64,000 nucleotides of DNA from Diogma glabrata. Lineage: Eukaryota; Arthropoda; Insecta; Diptera; Cylindrotomidae. The number at the start of each line of letters is the position of its first letter. Position 1 is the stretch's first letter. The position numbers were made by a program, and so were the translations under genes. Positions 1 to 11,400 of this stretch are shown here, piece after piece. Under the pieces are notes generated by a model. The model was given only the letters and a program-made list of their open reading frames with translations, did not search any database and was not told where the DNA came from. The stretch spans positions 249,259,394-249,323,393 of the forward strand of contig OY856188.1 of assembly GCA_963693315.1 (NCBI GenBank), read 5' to 3'.

Positions 1-930
1 CCGGATCAGATTATTCCCGCTGCACTACAAAATACGTAAGACCTGACTATAGATTGGTTGTTTAAAACCATATTTATAGCCTGCGACGAGATATCTCATA
101 TACCTTCTGAATAGACCGATGTTAACATAGTTTTCATTCCTAGGCAGGAAAAACCTCTTCCTGGTACTACAACAATCTCAGACTTCGTTTATCATATTTC
201 CTTCTTAAAAGACTGATTGACATTCATTTTCGTCAAAGCATTGACAAAAACAATCGGCCCACGGCACAGCATGCTTATAGTTAAGGTTAATCCATGAAAA
301 TAACATTGCAGTCTCTAGTACGCAACATCGAACATTTTTTGGAGCATAAAGAATACACTCTGACCACATTCTTGGATATCGATGGAGCGTTAACTAACTG
401 AACTAGATGTGAAGGAATCCTTGATAATGTTGATTAAACACTTGCTCCTAGGTGGTGGGAACATCAACACTGTGCTGGGAAAGTCGTCTTACATAAGAAC
501 AATCAGTCGTAGCACACCTCCAGTCCTGTTTCCACTTCTGTGGCACTTGATAATTAAAAGTTTAATTACAGAGTTGGAGATAGAGGGTTTAAAGCTACGG
601 TCTACGCCAATGAGGTCGAGGTTTTTGTATCAGGCAAATTCCCACTACGTTAAACAAGCGAATGCAAACTATGCTAACAATAACAGTGCCATGGAGCAAA
701 AAATAAAAAATATGGGTAAGGAATCAGTTCTAAAAAAACAGAAAGAACACTTTTTTGCCCAGGCAACACAGGATCCCGGAATTGCCTCCCACACCCTGGT
801 GGGGAGTGGTGTTCATTCAGCATATTTACCCTTTGATGTGCTAAGTCAAAAGATGGCATCCAATACAGCCCTTACTCTCAGCCGTCGGATACTCCAAAGT
901 CCTATAAGGACTCAACCTAAAGAACATTGA
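1..930 (+). pseudogene. Reverse transcriptase remnant of LINE-A
   Basis: The RT trace starts at base 1 with a PDQIIPAAL-like stretch, followed by VNIVFIPR near 130-150 and a finger/palm segment TTFLDIDGA near 363-390, where the first catalytic aspartate of LINE RTs sits. The frame is then lost and resumes at about 409 as an open stretch to 930. That stretch includes LFPLLWHLIIKSL, the equivalent of the usual GVLSPLLWNL motif B. The YADD catalytic motif expected near 600 is not recognisable and reads as STPMRSR, so the enzyme is dead. At least three frame changes and several stops are visible. Before 409 the frame is closed, so this is not a gene start. Confidence 0.7.
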
Positions 931-1379
931 TTTCTCTCCTTGACTATGGAGGGAGTAAGGCTTGACGATGGAGGATGTGATGCCGAACCTCATAATTGTC
1001 ATACTTCGTCTTCGGAAAACTTCGAAAACTCTCACTCCTCCGAGGATTTCTCAGGAGTGGCATTAAAAGTTGGTTATGGTGGAGGTAACATTTTGTACAG
1101 AAGAACTTAAATTCTAATGCAGAGTGGGAGGAGAAGTGTTTTCAAAACAGTTAAATATAAACCTCTGTTTACGACTTCCAGTCCACCTCAATGTACATCA
1201 GACCAAAGTTATCGGGATAAATGCAGGCTTGCAAAGGTTTAACCATAATGTAAAATTAACTAGAGATTTATGAAGACAATCAACATCTATGAAGACAGAA
1301 AACCTGCATTTAAATCGAGATATGCAGTAGCAACGACGTCGAAATTGATACTAAGATGTCACTCATCTCTGCATAAGAT

Positions 1380-1860
1380 AACCAAGCAGTTTGATATCCA
1401 TATCATATCCGGATTATAGCCGGATCACGACGGCGTTAGTAACAACCATATAGCAAACGCACTTGCTAGCCACGGTACTGAATTCAAACAACTAATTTAT
1501 GACAGGACTACCTGCGTAATTGATAACCGATGGTAAAATGCATTAAAGAACTGATAGCTATTTGGGTACATAGCTTGTCACTGATTCTTGGAAATCACGC
1601 AAAAAGGCTTGACCTTCCTGCTAATAACTTTTGCACGAGCTGTTAAGATGAGGAGGAGAAAAACACTGTTCCATCTACTTTTTACATGTCCAATATTAGC
1701 TGATAGACGGTAAACTCATATTAATATGCTAAAACATTACATACTTTCACCGACCTGAGTAGTTTTAAAATTAGGAAAATATTCAGAAGGAGACCCTGGA
1801 GGATTACTTAGGACCTATTCTATTAGGACCTCTTTGCGACCCCACCTACATAAGCCAATC
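1380..1860 (+). pseudogene. RNase H end and C-terminal CCHC-like motif of LINE-A
   Basis: Near 1420-1500 the sequence reads PDHDGVSNNHIANALASHG, matching the conserved PGHxGxxGNexADxLA end of LINE-encoded RNase H. Near 1630-1710 a cysteine pair, an acidic DEEE run and then HLLFTCPILADRR match the zinc-binding tail found after RNase H in these elements, with one frameshift in between. The earlier RNase H motifs (first Asp, Glu) are not readable between 950 and 1380. It is a broken remnant and no product is expected. Confidence 0.65.
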
Positions 1861-2200
1861 AAAGTTAAATAAACATAAAACAATTTGTTAAAAAAATTCC
1901 GTTATTGAAATTTTTCAATTAAGATCAATTTGAAAAATTTAATGATGCAGCATCAGTTTCAATACGTTGGGATTTCAATAGAAATTCTTTGTATGTTGTT
2001 TACTAAATTGAAAATAATTCTTCTAAAAATATAAATATTGTAGTTGGAGATCAAATAGTAAATTGATGCTAAAATATTCAATGACTAAAAAAAAAATTGA
2101 AAAACAAATCATAGCAATTTTAATTAACACACTTCCATTGAAAAAGAACTAAAAATTAAAATGAATTGTTTATGAACTACTTAAAGTATTGTTTCAATAA

Positions 2201-2283
2201 CTTTGATGAATCGTGTACGACTTAGACACTTTTTAAAGTTCACAAGTTTATAAAGTGTTTAAGTCGTACACGATTCATCAAAG
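2201..2283. repeat. 83-nt hairpin with 32-bp arms
   Basis: The arm at 2201-2232 is the reverse complement of 2252-2283 with a single mismatch (G against A at about 2225), around a 19-nt loop. It lies in A/T-rich spacer with no neighbouring gene. It could be a very small foldback element, the tips of a collapsed MITE, or a hairpin RNA precursor; nothing in the sequence decides between these. Confidence 0.7.
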
Positions 2284-3639
2284 ATATTAAAAATTAAAAT
2301 AGGTTTTTTTAAAACAAAATGTTTAAATTAAAGTCAAACATCAGATTAGTATTATTGCCTTAGACAATTTTTGCAATTCATTTTTCACAAAAAAATTTGA
2401 TAGATATATTCATTTGGTTTTCTTAAGATACATGAAGATAGCTTTATTTCCTTTTCCTCGATATGTGTTTTCTTTTCTTATATTTCTATCAGAAAACTTC
2501 TGATGATGTCCTAGGAACGCATAATGTTGATTGCGTTATAATATGTATTAAATATTTTTTATTTTATTTTAAAAGCTCTTTATTAACCTAAAGTTTGTTT
2601 TTTAACATTTTAAACTTAAAACCATAAATTTTTATTTACTGTTTGTACTCATAAATCAATAACTGAATCGTTTTTTGCGTTTTAAAATATTACGAAATTA
2701 TCTGGTAGAACTATAAATAAAAATAACATAAACAAAAAAATAACAATAGTAAAATAATCCTCTTAAATAAAATAAACAATGGAAAACCGTTCAATTAGGG
2801 TAAAACTTGTGGTTCATATATTGAATTTGATTATCGACTAGTAGAGAGAGTTTCACGAGGTGGCTCATTTCTGTCTATTTTTTTGTAGTAAATAAAACAG
2901 GATTATTTTTATTTGATTGCAGAGTTATTTTAATTGATTGAATAGATTTATAATTTTGCTTCACATTATTTTTATTTTAAATATTTATTTAATGCGAATC
3001 AATACTAACCCGAACCTTCATGGTTCACTTGATACGTTTGAAAATTTCGATTCATTAAAAACCATAAATTTCAATAAAAATTAAAAAACAAAATTTAAAA
3101 GGATATAAATTGTTAACGATATTCTGGATGAAGAATCTCAAAAGCATTATTAAAATTCAACAAAAACCAATGGAGACCAACAAAATCCACTTTATAGAAA
3201 CTTAAAACAAATATAACAAGTCAACCGTCATTAACTTTTTTTAACATATTACCTTTATTCTCGAGGAGTAGTTTTTTTTTTGGTTTTTGTGTCAGGGCGG
3301 GTTTATGTAAATATTTCACACAAAACTTCTTTGTTAGTTTATTTTTGTTATTTTATTACTTGACTTAACCTTTTAGTGCTTTTTTCTCTTGACATTGTGA
3401 GCATTTGAGGTTAGATAATAACATTATTGTGATGTCGTAACGTTGTAAAGATAATGAAGTACCAACATAAAAGAAATTAAAGATAATTACGTAAAAGTAA
3501 TGTTAATGTTAAGTTATGTTAATGTTAATGTTAAATTATGAAGTCAATGATATTGTTTTTGAGAATTTCTGTTGCAAACCAGAATATTTCAGAAATTACC
3601 TTATATTTTTTTGTTTTTTTTTAAGAATATAAATTGTAC
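2284..3639. other. A/T-rich spacer, no gene seen
   Basis: The stretch has many A and T runs and short simple repeats, for example repeats of TTAATG near 3500-3530. No reading frame shows a recognisable protein, and I saw no RNA gene. Confidence 0.6.
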
Positions 3640-4440
3640 AAATATCTCAGCTCTGAAATATCAAGACTTTGGTTTGGGTTAAGGATTTTGATATAATTTT
3701 CGGCAAAAACTTTTATTAGCACGGCAACGATGTATATCAAACAAAAAACTCTTTGGTAAAAAACAAGTAGTTTTTAGCTCTGTTTAGAAATTTATTACAA
3801 AACAAACACGAAACATTAATATGTTGCGGGAAAATTATAACAGATCATAAATTAATATAATTTATTGAAAAGATGATGCATTTATATTTCTCTCAAAATT
3901 CCAAAAATATTCTAAAAATTATAATAAAAACAAAATTTTAAACTTTTTTTTCAAAATTCTTAAAATATTTCAAAACTTATTATTACAATATCAAAAATTG
4001 AAACTTTTTTCAAAATAACGCAAGAACTATAACAAAATCAAAAATTTCCATGTCCAATTTTATGTTCGTTACATTTCATGTCATACAAATAATTCATTTA
4101 ATTTTTTTCCAAAAAATTTGACACACTGGCCAATCTTTTTTTGACAATCTTATACTGCAATAATCTAGTTTTTGGTCTCACATGACTTCTCCAAATTCAA
4201 TGTTCCTACTCGTAATCACTTAAAATTACCGTTTTTTAAGCAAAAAATTTCCTTAATTTTTTTTGACACACTTCCGGTATAGTTATCGAACACATCGTCC
4301 TTTCGGCTCTTACAATTAATTATACCTATTTTCAGAAACAAAATTTTTTGTAATCCCTCCAGCGGTTTTCTAGATTTTGTAGGTTGTGAAAAAAATTTCA
4401 GAATATAAAGATTCCTTACTCACCTGCAAAGAAAAAAACA
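3640..4440 (+). repeat. Interspersed repeat family M, copy 1
   Basis: The copy starts with a segment containing TCTGAAATATCAAG and GGTTAAGGATTTTG (3645-3720). It continues through TTTAGAAATTTATTACAAAAC (3784 on), then AACACGAAACATTAAT and ATAACAGATCATAAATTAAT. A short A/T tandem array follows, with units containing AAACTTTTTTCAAAATTCT, and then a tail with CTCGTAATCACTTAAAA and CTCCAGCGGTTTTCTAGAT. The same ordered blocks recur at 12.84-13.73 kb, 36.05-36.42 kb, 39.46-40.86 kb and, inverted, 43.98-44.35 kb. No protein is encoded. It is probably a non-autonomous DNA element, but its superfamily is unknown to me. Confidence 0.65.
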
Positions 4441-5730
4441 AATATTGAATTTCATTATTTTAAATTTTAAATTATTAAAATATTACATAAAATATTTAAT
4501 TAAAATTTTAATTTTAAATATACAAATACTCCATTACCAGGACGAGACACATCTAAAAAAGTTTTGACTTAACAAAGAGAATTTTTTCTATTCTATGAGA
4601 ATAGAAAAAAAACTATCTTCCCAAATAAAATTTACATATTATAAAAGTATTTAATTAGTTTTGTTTAGCAAATCATCTCAAGTGATTTAGAATCTAAATT
4701 GAAGTGGTTAAAAGAATTGCTCAAACTAAACCAAATACTAATCAGATGTTCTCACATTTTATTTAGAAACACAATTTAATCCAAGAAAAATTAAATAATC
4801 AAAAATGTTTCATAATATTATTTTTATTTACTGAATATGTTAGCATCAATTTACTATTCTATCTTCATTTTAATGTTTTAACTGAATACGAGGATGTTAA
4901 AAACAAATCAGTTTTTTCTCATTTAGTTTTATCACTTTATACACTCTTTCATTATGGTCACTGAAGAAACAAAGGCTGTAGCACACACACCGCATTAATA
5001 AAAAATATCATAAAAGTAACTTTTTAGGAAAATCCATCCCCTCTTCCCATAGTAAAGGGTAAAACTAAACCTCACCCGTTTGTTCAAAAAACGTTTCTAA
5101 TGTAAACCGTTTCAAGTGCACAATACTTTAACAGTAGTAGATTCAAAATTTTCAAACAAAATAAGAAATCAAAACAATACAAATTGAAATGGCAGAGAAT
5201 AACTGTTCATTAAGTACAATAATTTCATAATATAGTAGTGGAATTATAACTAAAAATATTGTTATCCACAAAAACCGTCAAATTCTTAAACAAATGGGCG
5301 GGATTATTTAGTATTTCATTCTATTTTAGTTTTTATATGGAAAAAATGGGTTTACCTGAAGTTGAATAGAGTTTTGTTTCGTGTTTGTGGGTTGCAATTT
5401 TGCTCGAGTTCAGATTCACCATTATGAAATTATATCGAAAAGACGAGGTGCGTTTTTAACTGATCAATTATTTTGTTAAGAGACATAGATCTGAACTATT
5501 CTCGACGTGTTGAAACCATACTGTTAGTAGCTCTAAAATACTAATAATTCCTTTGAGATATTACGTTACACTTCAACCAGTCGATGTCTTCTTTACAAAT
5601 ATTACAGACTTAATCACTCTACAGTGATCTGGCAGGTAAAAAGGAAAGTTAAAATCTTATTTTCTTAGAGAAATTTTAACAGCATACTTTCTCATCTATT
5701 TTTGACGCATTCGTATAAGTTAAGAACACC
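4441..5730. other. A/T-rich spacer, no gene seen
   Basis: Nothing coding is recognisable. A short stem near 4590-4615 has matching TCTATTCT and AGAATAGA halves. A G/C-richer patch at 5335-5420 has no frame that I can identify. Confidence 0.5.
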
Positions 5731-5795
5731 TATAATCTTATACACTTTACTTATACAATATACTTTACTTATACTTTACTTATAATCTTATACAC
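5731..5795. repeat. Short minisatellite next to the Gypsy relic
   Basis: The block TATAATCTTATACAC occurs at 5731-5745 and 5781-5795. Between them ACTTTACTTATA occurs three times. A perfect CCGGTACCGG palindrome follows at 5803-5812, immediately before the Gypsy RNase H frame ends. The array sits where the Gypsy pol sequence breaks off, so it may mark the truncation junction. Confidence 0.6.
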
Positions 5796-5813
5796 AATGT
5801 ATCCGGTACCGGG

Positions 5814-6248
5814 TTATTCGAGCCTATACAATAAATATTCAATTTCAAAATCAAAACTTTGCAGTTTCAAACTCCATCTAGCCAGTCGCCTTGACAGATT
5901 TTTTTGTGACATTAACCATTTTAAGCTGGAATGATCGGTTATAATCGTAAACGAGAATCTCTCCACACATGCTCTGAACTTTTTCACGCTTAAAACAGCA
6001 GCTAAACTCTCTAGTTCCATTATTGAGTAGTTTTGTTGTGTCGCGTTGAGTTTTTGTGACATAAAAGCAATCGGCTTCTCTTGTTTCTGTTCGTCACACT
6101 GGAATAGCACACTTCCTACTCCAGTTATCGATGCATCGCATTGAATATAGAACCGCTTTGAAAAATCTGGTTTTATCGAAACCGGAGCTGATACATGAGA
6201 TGTTTTTAGTTTTTCAAAGGCAGATTGAGCCACAACGTTGCATTGCAA
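5814..6248 (-). pseudogene. Gypsy RT-linked RNase H domain
   Basis: An open 144-codon stretch matches the connection and RNase H region of Gypsy polymerases. Recognisable motifs, N- to C-terminal, are FEKLKTSHVSAPV, FYIQCDASITGVGSVLFQ (the catalytic aspartate is in CDAS), PIAFMSQKLNATQQNYS, MELESLAAV (the glutamate), and IITDHSSLKWLM with RRLARWSL. The frame runs to IEYLLYRLE and stops exactly where the homologous protein would continue towards the integrase. It is the best preserved part of the element and shows no internal stop, but it lacks a proper start and its upstream RT is broken. Confidence 0.85.
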
Positions 6249-7110
6249 TGTTTTTGTTTTCTTTTAAGTAAGTCTATGAGTAGGGATGCGATGGTTGAAT
6301 AGTTGTTTATAAATCATCTAAGCCAACCGATTATACCGAGGAACCTTCGAATTGGTCGCTGTGTTTTTGGAACTGGGATTTCGGTTATAGCTCTGATTTT
6401 CTCAGCATTTACTTTCAGACAACCATCACCAATTACGGTATTCCAAATCTTTTAGACAAAGTCAATTTTTCCGACATTAATGCTCAAACCTGCACCTTTA
6501 AGATGATTTGTGACATCGGATAACCACGCTAGGTGCTCATCAAATGATGCCGAAGTTACCCACAGGTCATCTAAATAAATAAAAACACGTTCATGAAGAT
6601 AAGTCGGCAAAGTGTCTGGAGAGCGTTACATAACCCAAAGGGTTAGACAGCTACCGACCTGGTACAGTAATAGCGGTTCTCTCTCTAGACTCCGGATCGA
6701 AGGAGTTCGACAAAATGCGTCCTTTAAATCAATACAAGAAATATATCGAGTACCTCCCTAAGCGGCTAAGAAGACTATCAATAATGTGGAGCGGATAAGC
6801 GTCTTTTCTCGTAACCTTATTTAGCTTGCGTGCATCTAGACAAAGATGAACCTTTGCGTTTGCTTTGAGCACCAGTGCCATGAGGAGCTCCAGGAGCTAA
6901 TGCTTTCCTCAGCTACTCCGACAGCTATCATGCGATCCAGCTCTTTGTACATCTCTGCCAGAATAGCAGGGAACACGGCGTATTAACGTTGTTTCTCTGC
7001 CTTGGCATCTCCAATGTCGATTGAATGAGTGAGTAAGGTCGTGTGACCTATCCCGAATATTTTGGAGCTTGGAAACTGATGCACCACTACGGCAAGCATT
7101 TGTTGCAGAC
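6249..7110 (-). pseudogene. Gypsy reverse transcriptase, degenerate
   Basis: Hand translation of the minus strand gives RT pieces in several frames. These are AYPLHIIDSLLSRLG near 6800-6750, RERTAITVPGR near 6690-6660, and VFIYLDDLWVTSASFDEHL near 6585-6530, which retains the YLDDL catalytic motif. LKGAGLSINVGK follows, then VPKTQRPIRRFLGIIGW near 6370-6310. Stops and small indels separate these blocks. The pattern is that of a Gypsy polymerase joined in order to the RNase H downstream. Confidence 0.75.
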
Positions 7111-7113
7111 CTA

Positions 7114-7460
7114 TCACCAATAGATGATGATTGACGCCGATTGACGCCGATAGAGTTGTGGGTCTATATTGGTGCTGGCCTCCGTTGTAGGAGGAGGTTG
7201 ACTTGAAAGGGATGTCGAGAGATAGGCTCCTTCACTTACCTCCCCTCTCGCGTTTCTCGAACAAATAATACAGGTTGGCTTGACAGCATCTGGAGCCCCA
7301 CATCCATAACAAAATATTCCTTGTCGCTCTTGTGGGTAATTGTAAAACATGTGCCACCGCTCTGGCAATTCCAACATCGAAACATGCGGCATGGAACTGG
7401 TTGGGGCTGTGTCATATGTAAAGGTGTTTTTGTTACCTCGGATTTACGTAATGCAGCCAC
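7114..7460 (-). pseudogene. Gag nucleocapsid-like cysteine region
   Basis: Two overlapping minus-strand frames contain cysteine/histidine groups: RCWNCQSGGTCF in one, and GIFCYGCGAPDAVKPTCIICSR in pieces in the other. Shifting between frames at about 7330 places them in the order expected for zinc knuckles at the end of a Gypsy gag. The exact CCHC spacing is lost. It lies directly downstream of the capsid-like frame at 7493-8083. Confidence 0.55.
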
Positions 7461-7492
7461 GTTCGAGTTCTCAAATCGAACTCAGTGCATGC

Positions 7493-8083
7493 TCATATAG
7501 AGTTCGGTATATCGAGTGGATTCTTCGTGCGGAACTCGCTTACTCTACGCCATTCTACATAGAAACTCTCTGGAGGATAACATATTCGGTTCCAAGAGTC
7601 CTCCTTTGCCACGTATTTTAGAATAAGCAGGTTGACGCGTGAAAACTCTTCGCCGTCGAGCTTGGCTTGTAGACCGGGCCGCATATTGCGCTTAACAATG
7701 TTCATTGAATCTCCCTTTTGAGCAGGAACCTTAAGCGCAAGAGACAAAAATCCTTCACGACGTTTTTGGCTTCGGTTCTCCAGCGAGTGTTTAATATCTG
7801 TGTCAATGCGTCGATCTTGGAAACGGTCAATTAGGGCCTGTCGTAGCTGCCACCATGTTTGGCACCGCGAACGTTCTAGAAGCACCCAATAAAAATTCTT
7901 AGCAGTACCGCTGAGGGAAAACCCGCAGTCGTCAGCCAATGTATCAAGCGGCACTTTATGGGAGCTAGCCATGTTTTCTACTTGGAAAATAAATCTCTCG
8001 GCGGCCATTCCGAAGGCAAAGCCATTGAAGGAGATGTTCCACTTATGAAAGGGAATTTTTTGGAATAAGGAAGGAGTCGACAA
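7493..8083 (-). pseudogene. Gypsy gag, capsid-like domain
   Basis: A 196-codon open frame resembles the retrotransposon gag capsid domain. Near its N-terminus it has KWNISFNGFAFGMAAERFIF, the region that usually reads KW.I.F.G. Later come a leucine-rich DDCGFSLSGTAKNFYWVLLE and the typical WWQLRQALIDRFQDRR block, followed by a basic RSQKRREGFLSLAL segment. Gag assembles the cytoplasmic particle of the element. The first methionine lies in the middle of an overlapping gag-related frame, so this is probably the second half of a frameshifted gag. Confidence 0.65.
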
Positions 8084-8400
8084 AAACGGTGGAAGGGTAT
8101 AACCGGGTGAGGTCTTCCCATGTGAGAGGTATTAAAGTCATTGGAATGAGGAGGTGCGTTACGATGGGAGTTCATGGAATGCGGTGGTCGGCCTTGGATC
8201 TGAAGGGCTTCTAAGGGACTAGTGCGTAATTGGAGAAGTTTTTCTTCTAATCTTTGCAGGAGTTCGTGAACGCAGGTATTGGGCGAATCTACCGGATCAC
8301 CCTCTCGCTGTGACAATTCACATCTTATCTGTTCCAATTCATCATGAAGAGGCGCTAAGCTAGACGCAAATGTCACACTTTCGCAACCATTTACGTACAT
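7978..8400 (-). pseudogene. Gag N-terminal region of the Gypsy relic
   Basis: A 140-codon frame begins at an ATG (8400) and overlaps the capsid-like frame at its end in a different frame. Residues 17-60 are charged and heptad-like (LHDELEQIRCELSQRE, then LLQRLEEKLLQLR), suggesting a coiled coil. A proline/histidine-rich stretch follows. This is plausible for the matrix/linker part of a Gypsy gag, but I assign it mainly from position and continuity with the capsid frame. The break near 8070 is a frameshift. Confidence 0.5.
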
Positions 8401-8577
8401 GACTCGGTGTCCATTTCATTGTACATCACAAATGATTAGAGCACAAAATTCGAGTCAAAGTTTTTCAACAAATTAACGAAAATTTTAGGCTTTTATCGGA
8501 AACCTACAACGGCATGCCACAACCGAATGGGATAGTATATTTTATTGTACATTTTAAAGCAATGTTTATGGCTAGAG

Positions 8578-10668
8578 TAGTGTTTCTCAACTGATTTCAT
8601 GCTACGAACCAATAAATATTTTAAGATTCTATTACGGATCTTGTTGAATATTTCATGCTAGATGGGTGAAAGTACCGGTTATATCTTGCTCACACTTCAT
8701 ACATAAAGTAATTTAAAAGAACAGGGATGAACGAAATGAAGAAAAGAATTAAATTTGATGTGTAATAAACAACGTTTAACTCCGCTTCTTGCATTCTTGC
8801 GAAAGCGAATAAGAAAAAAAAATTATAACATTCCGAAATGTAGGAGTAAAAATAAAAAAATATCGTTCTTAGTCTTAATTCAAAGTAATAGTAGTTATTA
8901 GATAAGTGATAGATGCTATATTTTATTTTTCGAGCAAAAAGTTACCAAACAATTAAATAAATTTGATTCAATTTCGAAACCTATTTAATTGTTTATTATT
9001 TTGAAAATGAAATGTTCTATGAAATCAAAAAACTATCATAAAAATACTAATTTTTCACAATGAAAATTTAATCTAATTTAATCATAGTAGTATTTGCCTT
9101 ATTCAATATACGAGAATTTAGTGTTTTATATAATCAGATCGAAAATGTTTTTGTTGGATTTTTTATATAATATAATCAACAAAATTTATTTCGGCGTTCA
9201 ATACAATTATATAAATTATTTTATCCTTTCGGCAACTAAAAATTTTATTTTTGTTTTTTTAGAACCATAATTGTGTGCATTATTAGTTTTAACAAAATAA
9301 AATAAAAAGCTGTTAATTTTATTATGTGAATGCTGCGTGTAATTATAAAAAAAATAAATGAAACTAATCGCCATGTCCTTCTATCCAATATTGAAAAAGG
9401 CAAAGGCTAAGGTTATGTAAATAAGATAAGTTATTTATATAATTAATTTTTGGTTTTTCAATTCTCATTAGTATAACATTTCAATTATAACAAAACAATC
9501 ATTTTCAAAATACCAAACTATAAATAGATATCAAAATTAAATAAAATTTATTTTATTCCAATTGCCAAATAGGCAATTGGAATTAATGGCTTAAAAAAAA
9601 TTAAATTCGTTGTTTTTTTATTCGTTTTACATTTTTTACGAATAAACTTTAAAATAATTTAAGTAAATTAATACATGTTACTCTGTCGTAAGGATAAAAC
9701 GTTGTATTGGGCTCGTGTTTAGTGTATTTTTTTCTTTCGAAAAATAAAATATATACATAATTAAACTAATTATAGTTGCCGGAAGGATAATTTTTTTTTT
9801 TTTGTCAAATATATACACATTTAATTTTTGCTTCAAATTTCGTAATAAAAATTAAAGTAGATTTTTTTTTTTCTGAACGGTTTGTTTAATTGGACAAGTA
9901 TTGTTATTAAAATAAATAAAAAGGATGACGAAAAAGTACTAATTTTTTTTCCCTGTATATGAAATTAAGGAAAATAGTAAAATCGACTCCAAAGGAGTGA
10001 AATCAAAAAAATAAAAATTAAAGAACGATATTAAAAATTTTATGTTTAACTAATATATTATGAGTCGTTTAGACCTTGGTTACCGAAATAATAATGATAC
10101 TCTTAATTCCCAAGGGAATTAGAATACAATTGAACTAAAAAACAACTAACTTGATCAATTTAAACTCAAAATCATGCTATCAAATACTTGATAAAAATAA
10201 ATGTTTTAGTTTAATAAATGTTTTATAGTAAAAAATAAAATTATTTAAGCAGCACGTGAATTATTAGATATCAATTACCTTGTGAAACTTACTAACCCTC
10301 GGGCCAGAGGCCCTCGTAGGAAATGCAATTTTTTCTACGATACTAAATATGTATATAAGCGATCTTTATAATAAATTATAATATTAGAGATCGACAACAT
10401 AACATTCAAATGAAAATAGTTTTACACTAGTGAAAAAACGCATTTTAACAAGGGATTAAGTCTGCATGAAAAAAGAATTTTTAGATGCTATCGTGGAAAA
10501 AAACTTTTAATTTGTGAAATAGTATTTACATTTGAGGAGTCAAAAAAGGGCTCGAATAAAATAAAATTGTAGCTGATGGTAGATATAAAGAAATTTGCGC
10601 ACTACAAAACTTTTTCTGCGGCCCGCTAATGCTCGGTCGAGAAACCGACCACCGGTTGAGAAACAATG
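8578..10668. mobile_element. Non-autonomous hAT element with 8-bp target duplication
   Basis: The left end reads TAGTGTTTCTCAAC (8578-8591). The right end (10655-10668, GTTGAGAAACAATG) is its inverted counterpart with two differences. The termini are flanked by identical 8-bp GGCTAGAG at 8570-8577 and 10669-10676, the duplication length of hAT transposons; the GTTTCTCAAC type of end is also hAT-like. The 2.09-kb interior is A/T-rich and has no transposase frame, so the element could move only with help in trans. The right subterminal part has a short GGTCGAGAAACCGACC stem. It sits just outside the Gypsy gag start. Confidence 0.75.
9555..9583. repeat. Perfect short hairpin inside the hAT element
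   Basis: Twelve-base arms (ATTCCAATTGCC and its exact reverse complement) surround a 5-nt loop. With its A/T surroundings it could be an internal stem of the element or a chance palindrome. Confidence 0.5.
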
Positions 10669-10676
10669 GGCTAGAG

Positions 10677-11400
10677 GACAATGGGCTAAATAAACACATC
10701 AAATATAATCAAACGGACCAACTTTCTCAGTCCTTCGTTTATTCTAGTTCCTACAAAATCTGTCAACGTTTTCAAAAACAAACTCTCTCTTTCTGTTTGT
10801 TTAATTGAATTTTTGTTTAGCCAGTTAACGTTTTTTAAAAAAATTATTACTCATACGATCCTAAAATTAAAGGAAATTAAGGTTGGTAGCAAATTGACAG
10901 TGTGAGTAACGTTATTCTTTGCAGTCATTAACCCACAGTTATCAATACAAACAAACCGATCGATTCGTCAAACCAAACCCTTATTCCAATTATTTAAAAT
11001 CATTTTTCCTCTAGCTTTCACAATATAATTAATTTACTTAAAACCTTAGACCTACACCATATAATACTGCACTGCCCCAACCAACAAAGTTAGTAAAAAT
11101 TTCAAGTTATTTTCACACAAAAGAAAAACTTAACTTTTCATTTAACGTACAAAAAATTAATTTTTATAAACCATAGAAGAAGAAAGCAAACGAGAAAAAA
11201 AATCCAACAGTTAAAAGTATTTCCCATTTCCACTTAATGAGAGAACTTTTCATTTTTGCATGAATTTTTTTTTTTTTGTTTGTTCTTTTTTCTTCGTTTT
11301 TCATTATGATTCTTAATTATTTGTATTCATTATTTATTCATATTCTGCTTTTGATTGTGTTACAATAACAAAAAAAACTAAGTTTTACATTATAAAAAAA
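10677..11400. other. A/T-rich spacer, no gene seen
   Basis: No recognisable protein or RNA gene. The first 120 bases include AACGGACCAACTTTCTCAGT and are less A/T-rich. They could be the displaced 5' side of the Gypsy relic, but I cannot show that. Confidence 0.4.

Larger units (their letters stand above)
1..1875 (+). mobile_element. LINE-A relic (RNase H-bearing non-LTR retrotransposon, 3' part)
   Basis: This is a decayed non-LTR retrotransposon whose 5' part lies beyond the left edge of the window. Reading across frames gives, in order, a reverse transcriptase, a connection region, an RNase H end and a C-terminal cysteine/histidine motif. That order is typical of insect LINEs of the I/LOA-like group, and the same order occurs in the two larger LINEs at 47 and 55 kb. 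The coding trace ends near 1860, followed by TTAAATAAAC and A/T-rich spacer, so 1875 is an approximate 3' end. I could not find target-site duplications. The clade is inferred from domain order only. Confidence 0.75.
5814..8400 (-). mobile_element. Gypsy-like LTR retrotransposon relic (gag and part of pol)
   Basis: Read on the minus strand from 8400 to 5814, the order is a gag-like protein, a zinc-knuckle region, a degenerate reverse transcriptase and an RNase H. This is the Gypsy-type arrangement. Integrase and protease are not recognisable, and no LTR pair was found. The 3' side stops at 5813, next to a minisatellite. The 5' side stops close to the hAT element that begins at 8578. The relic is therefore truncated and non-functional. 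Confidence 0.8.

Noticed and set aside
7349..7621. 90-codon plus-strand frame
   Set aside because: It is antisense to the Gypsy gag frames, which carry recognisable motifs.
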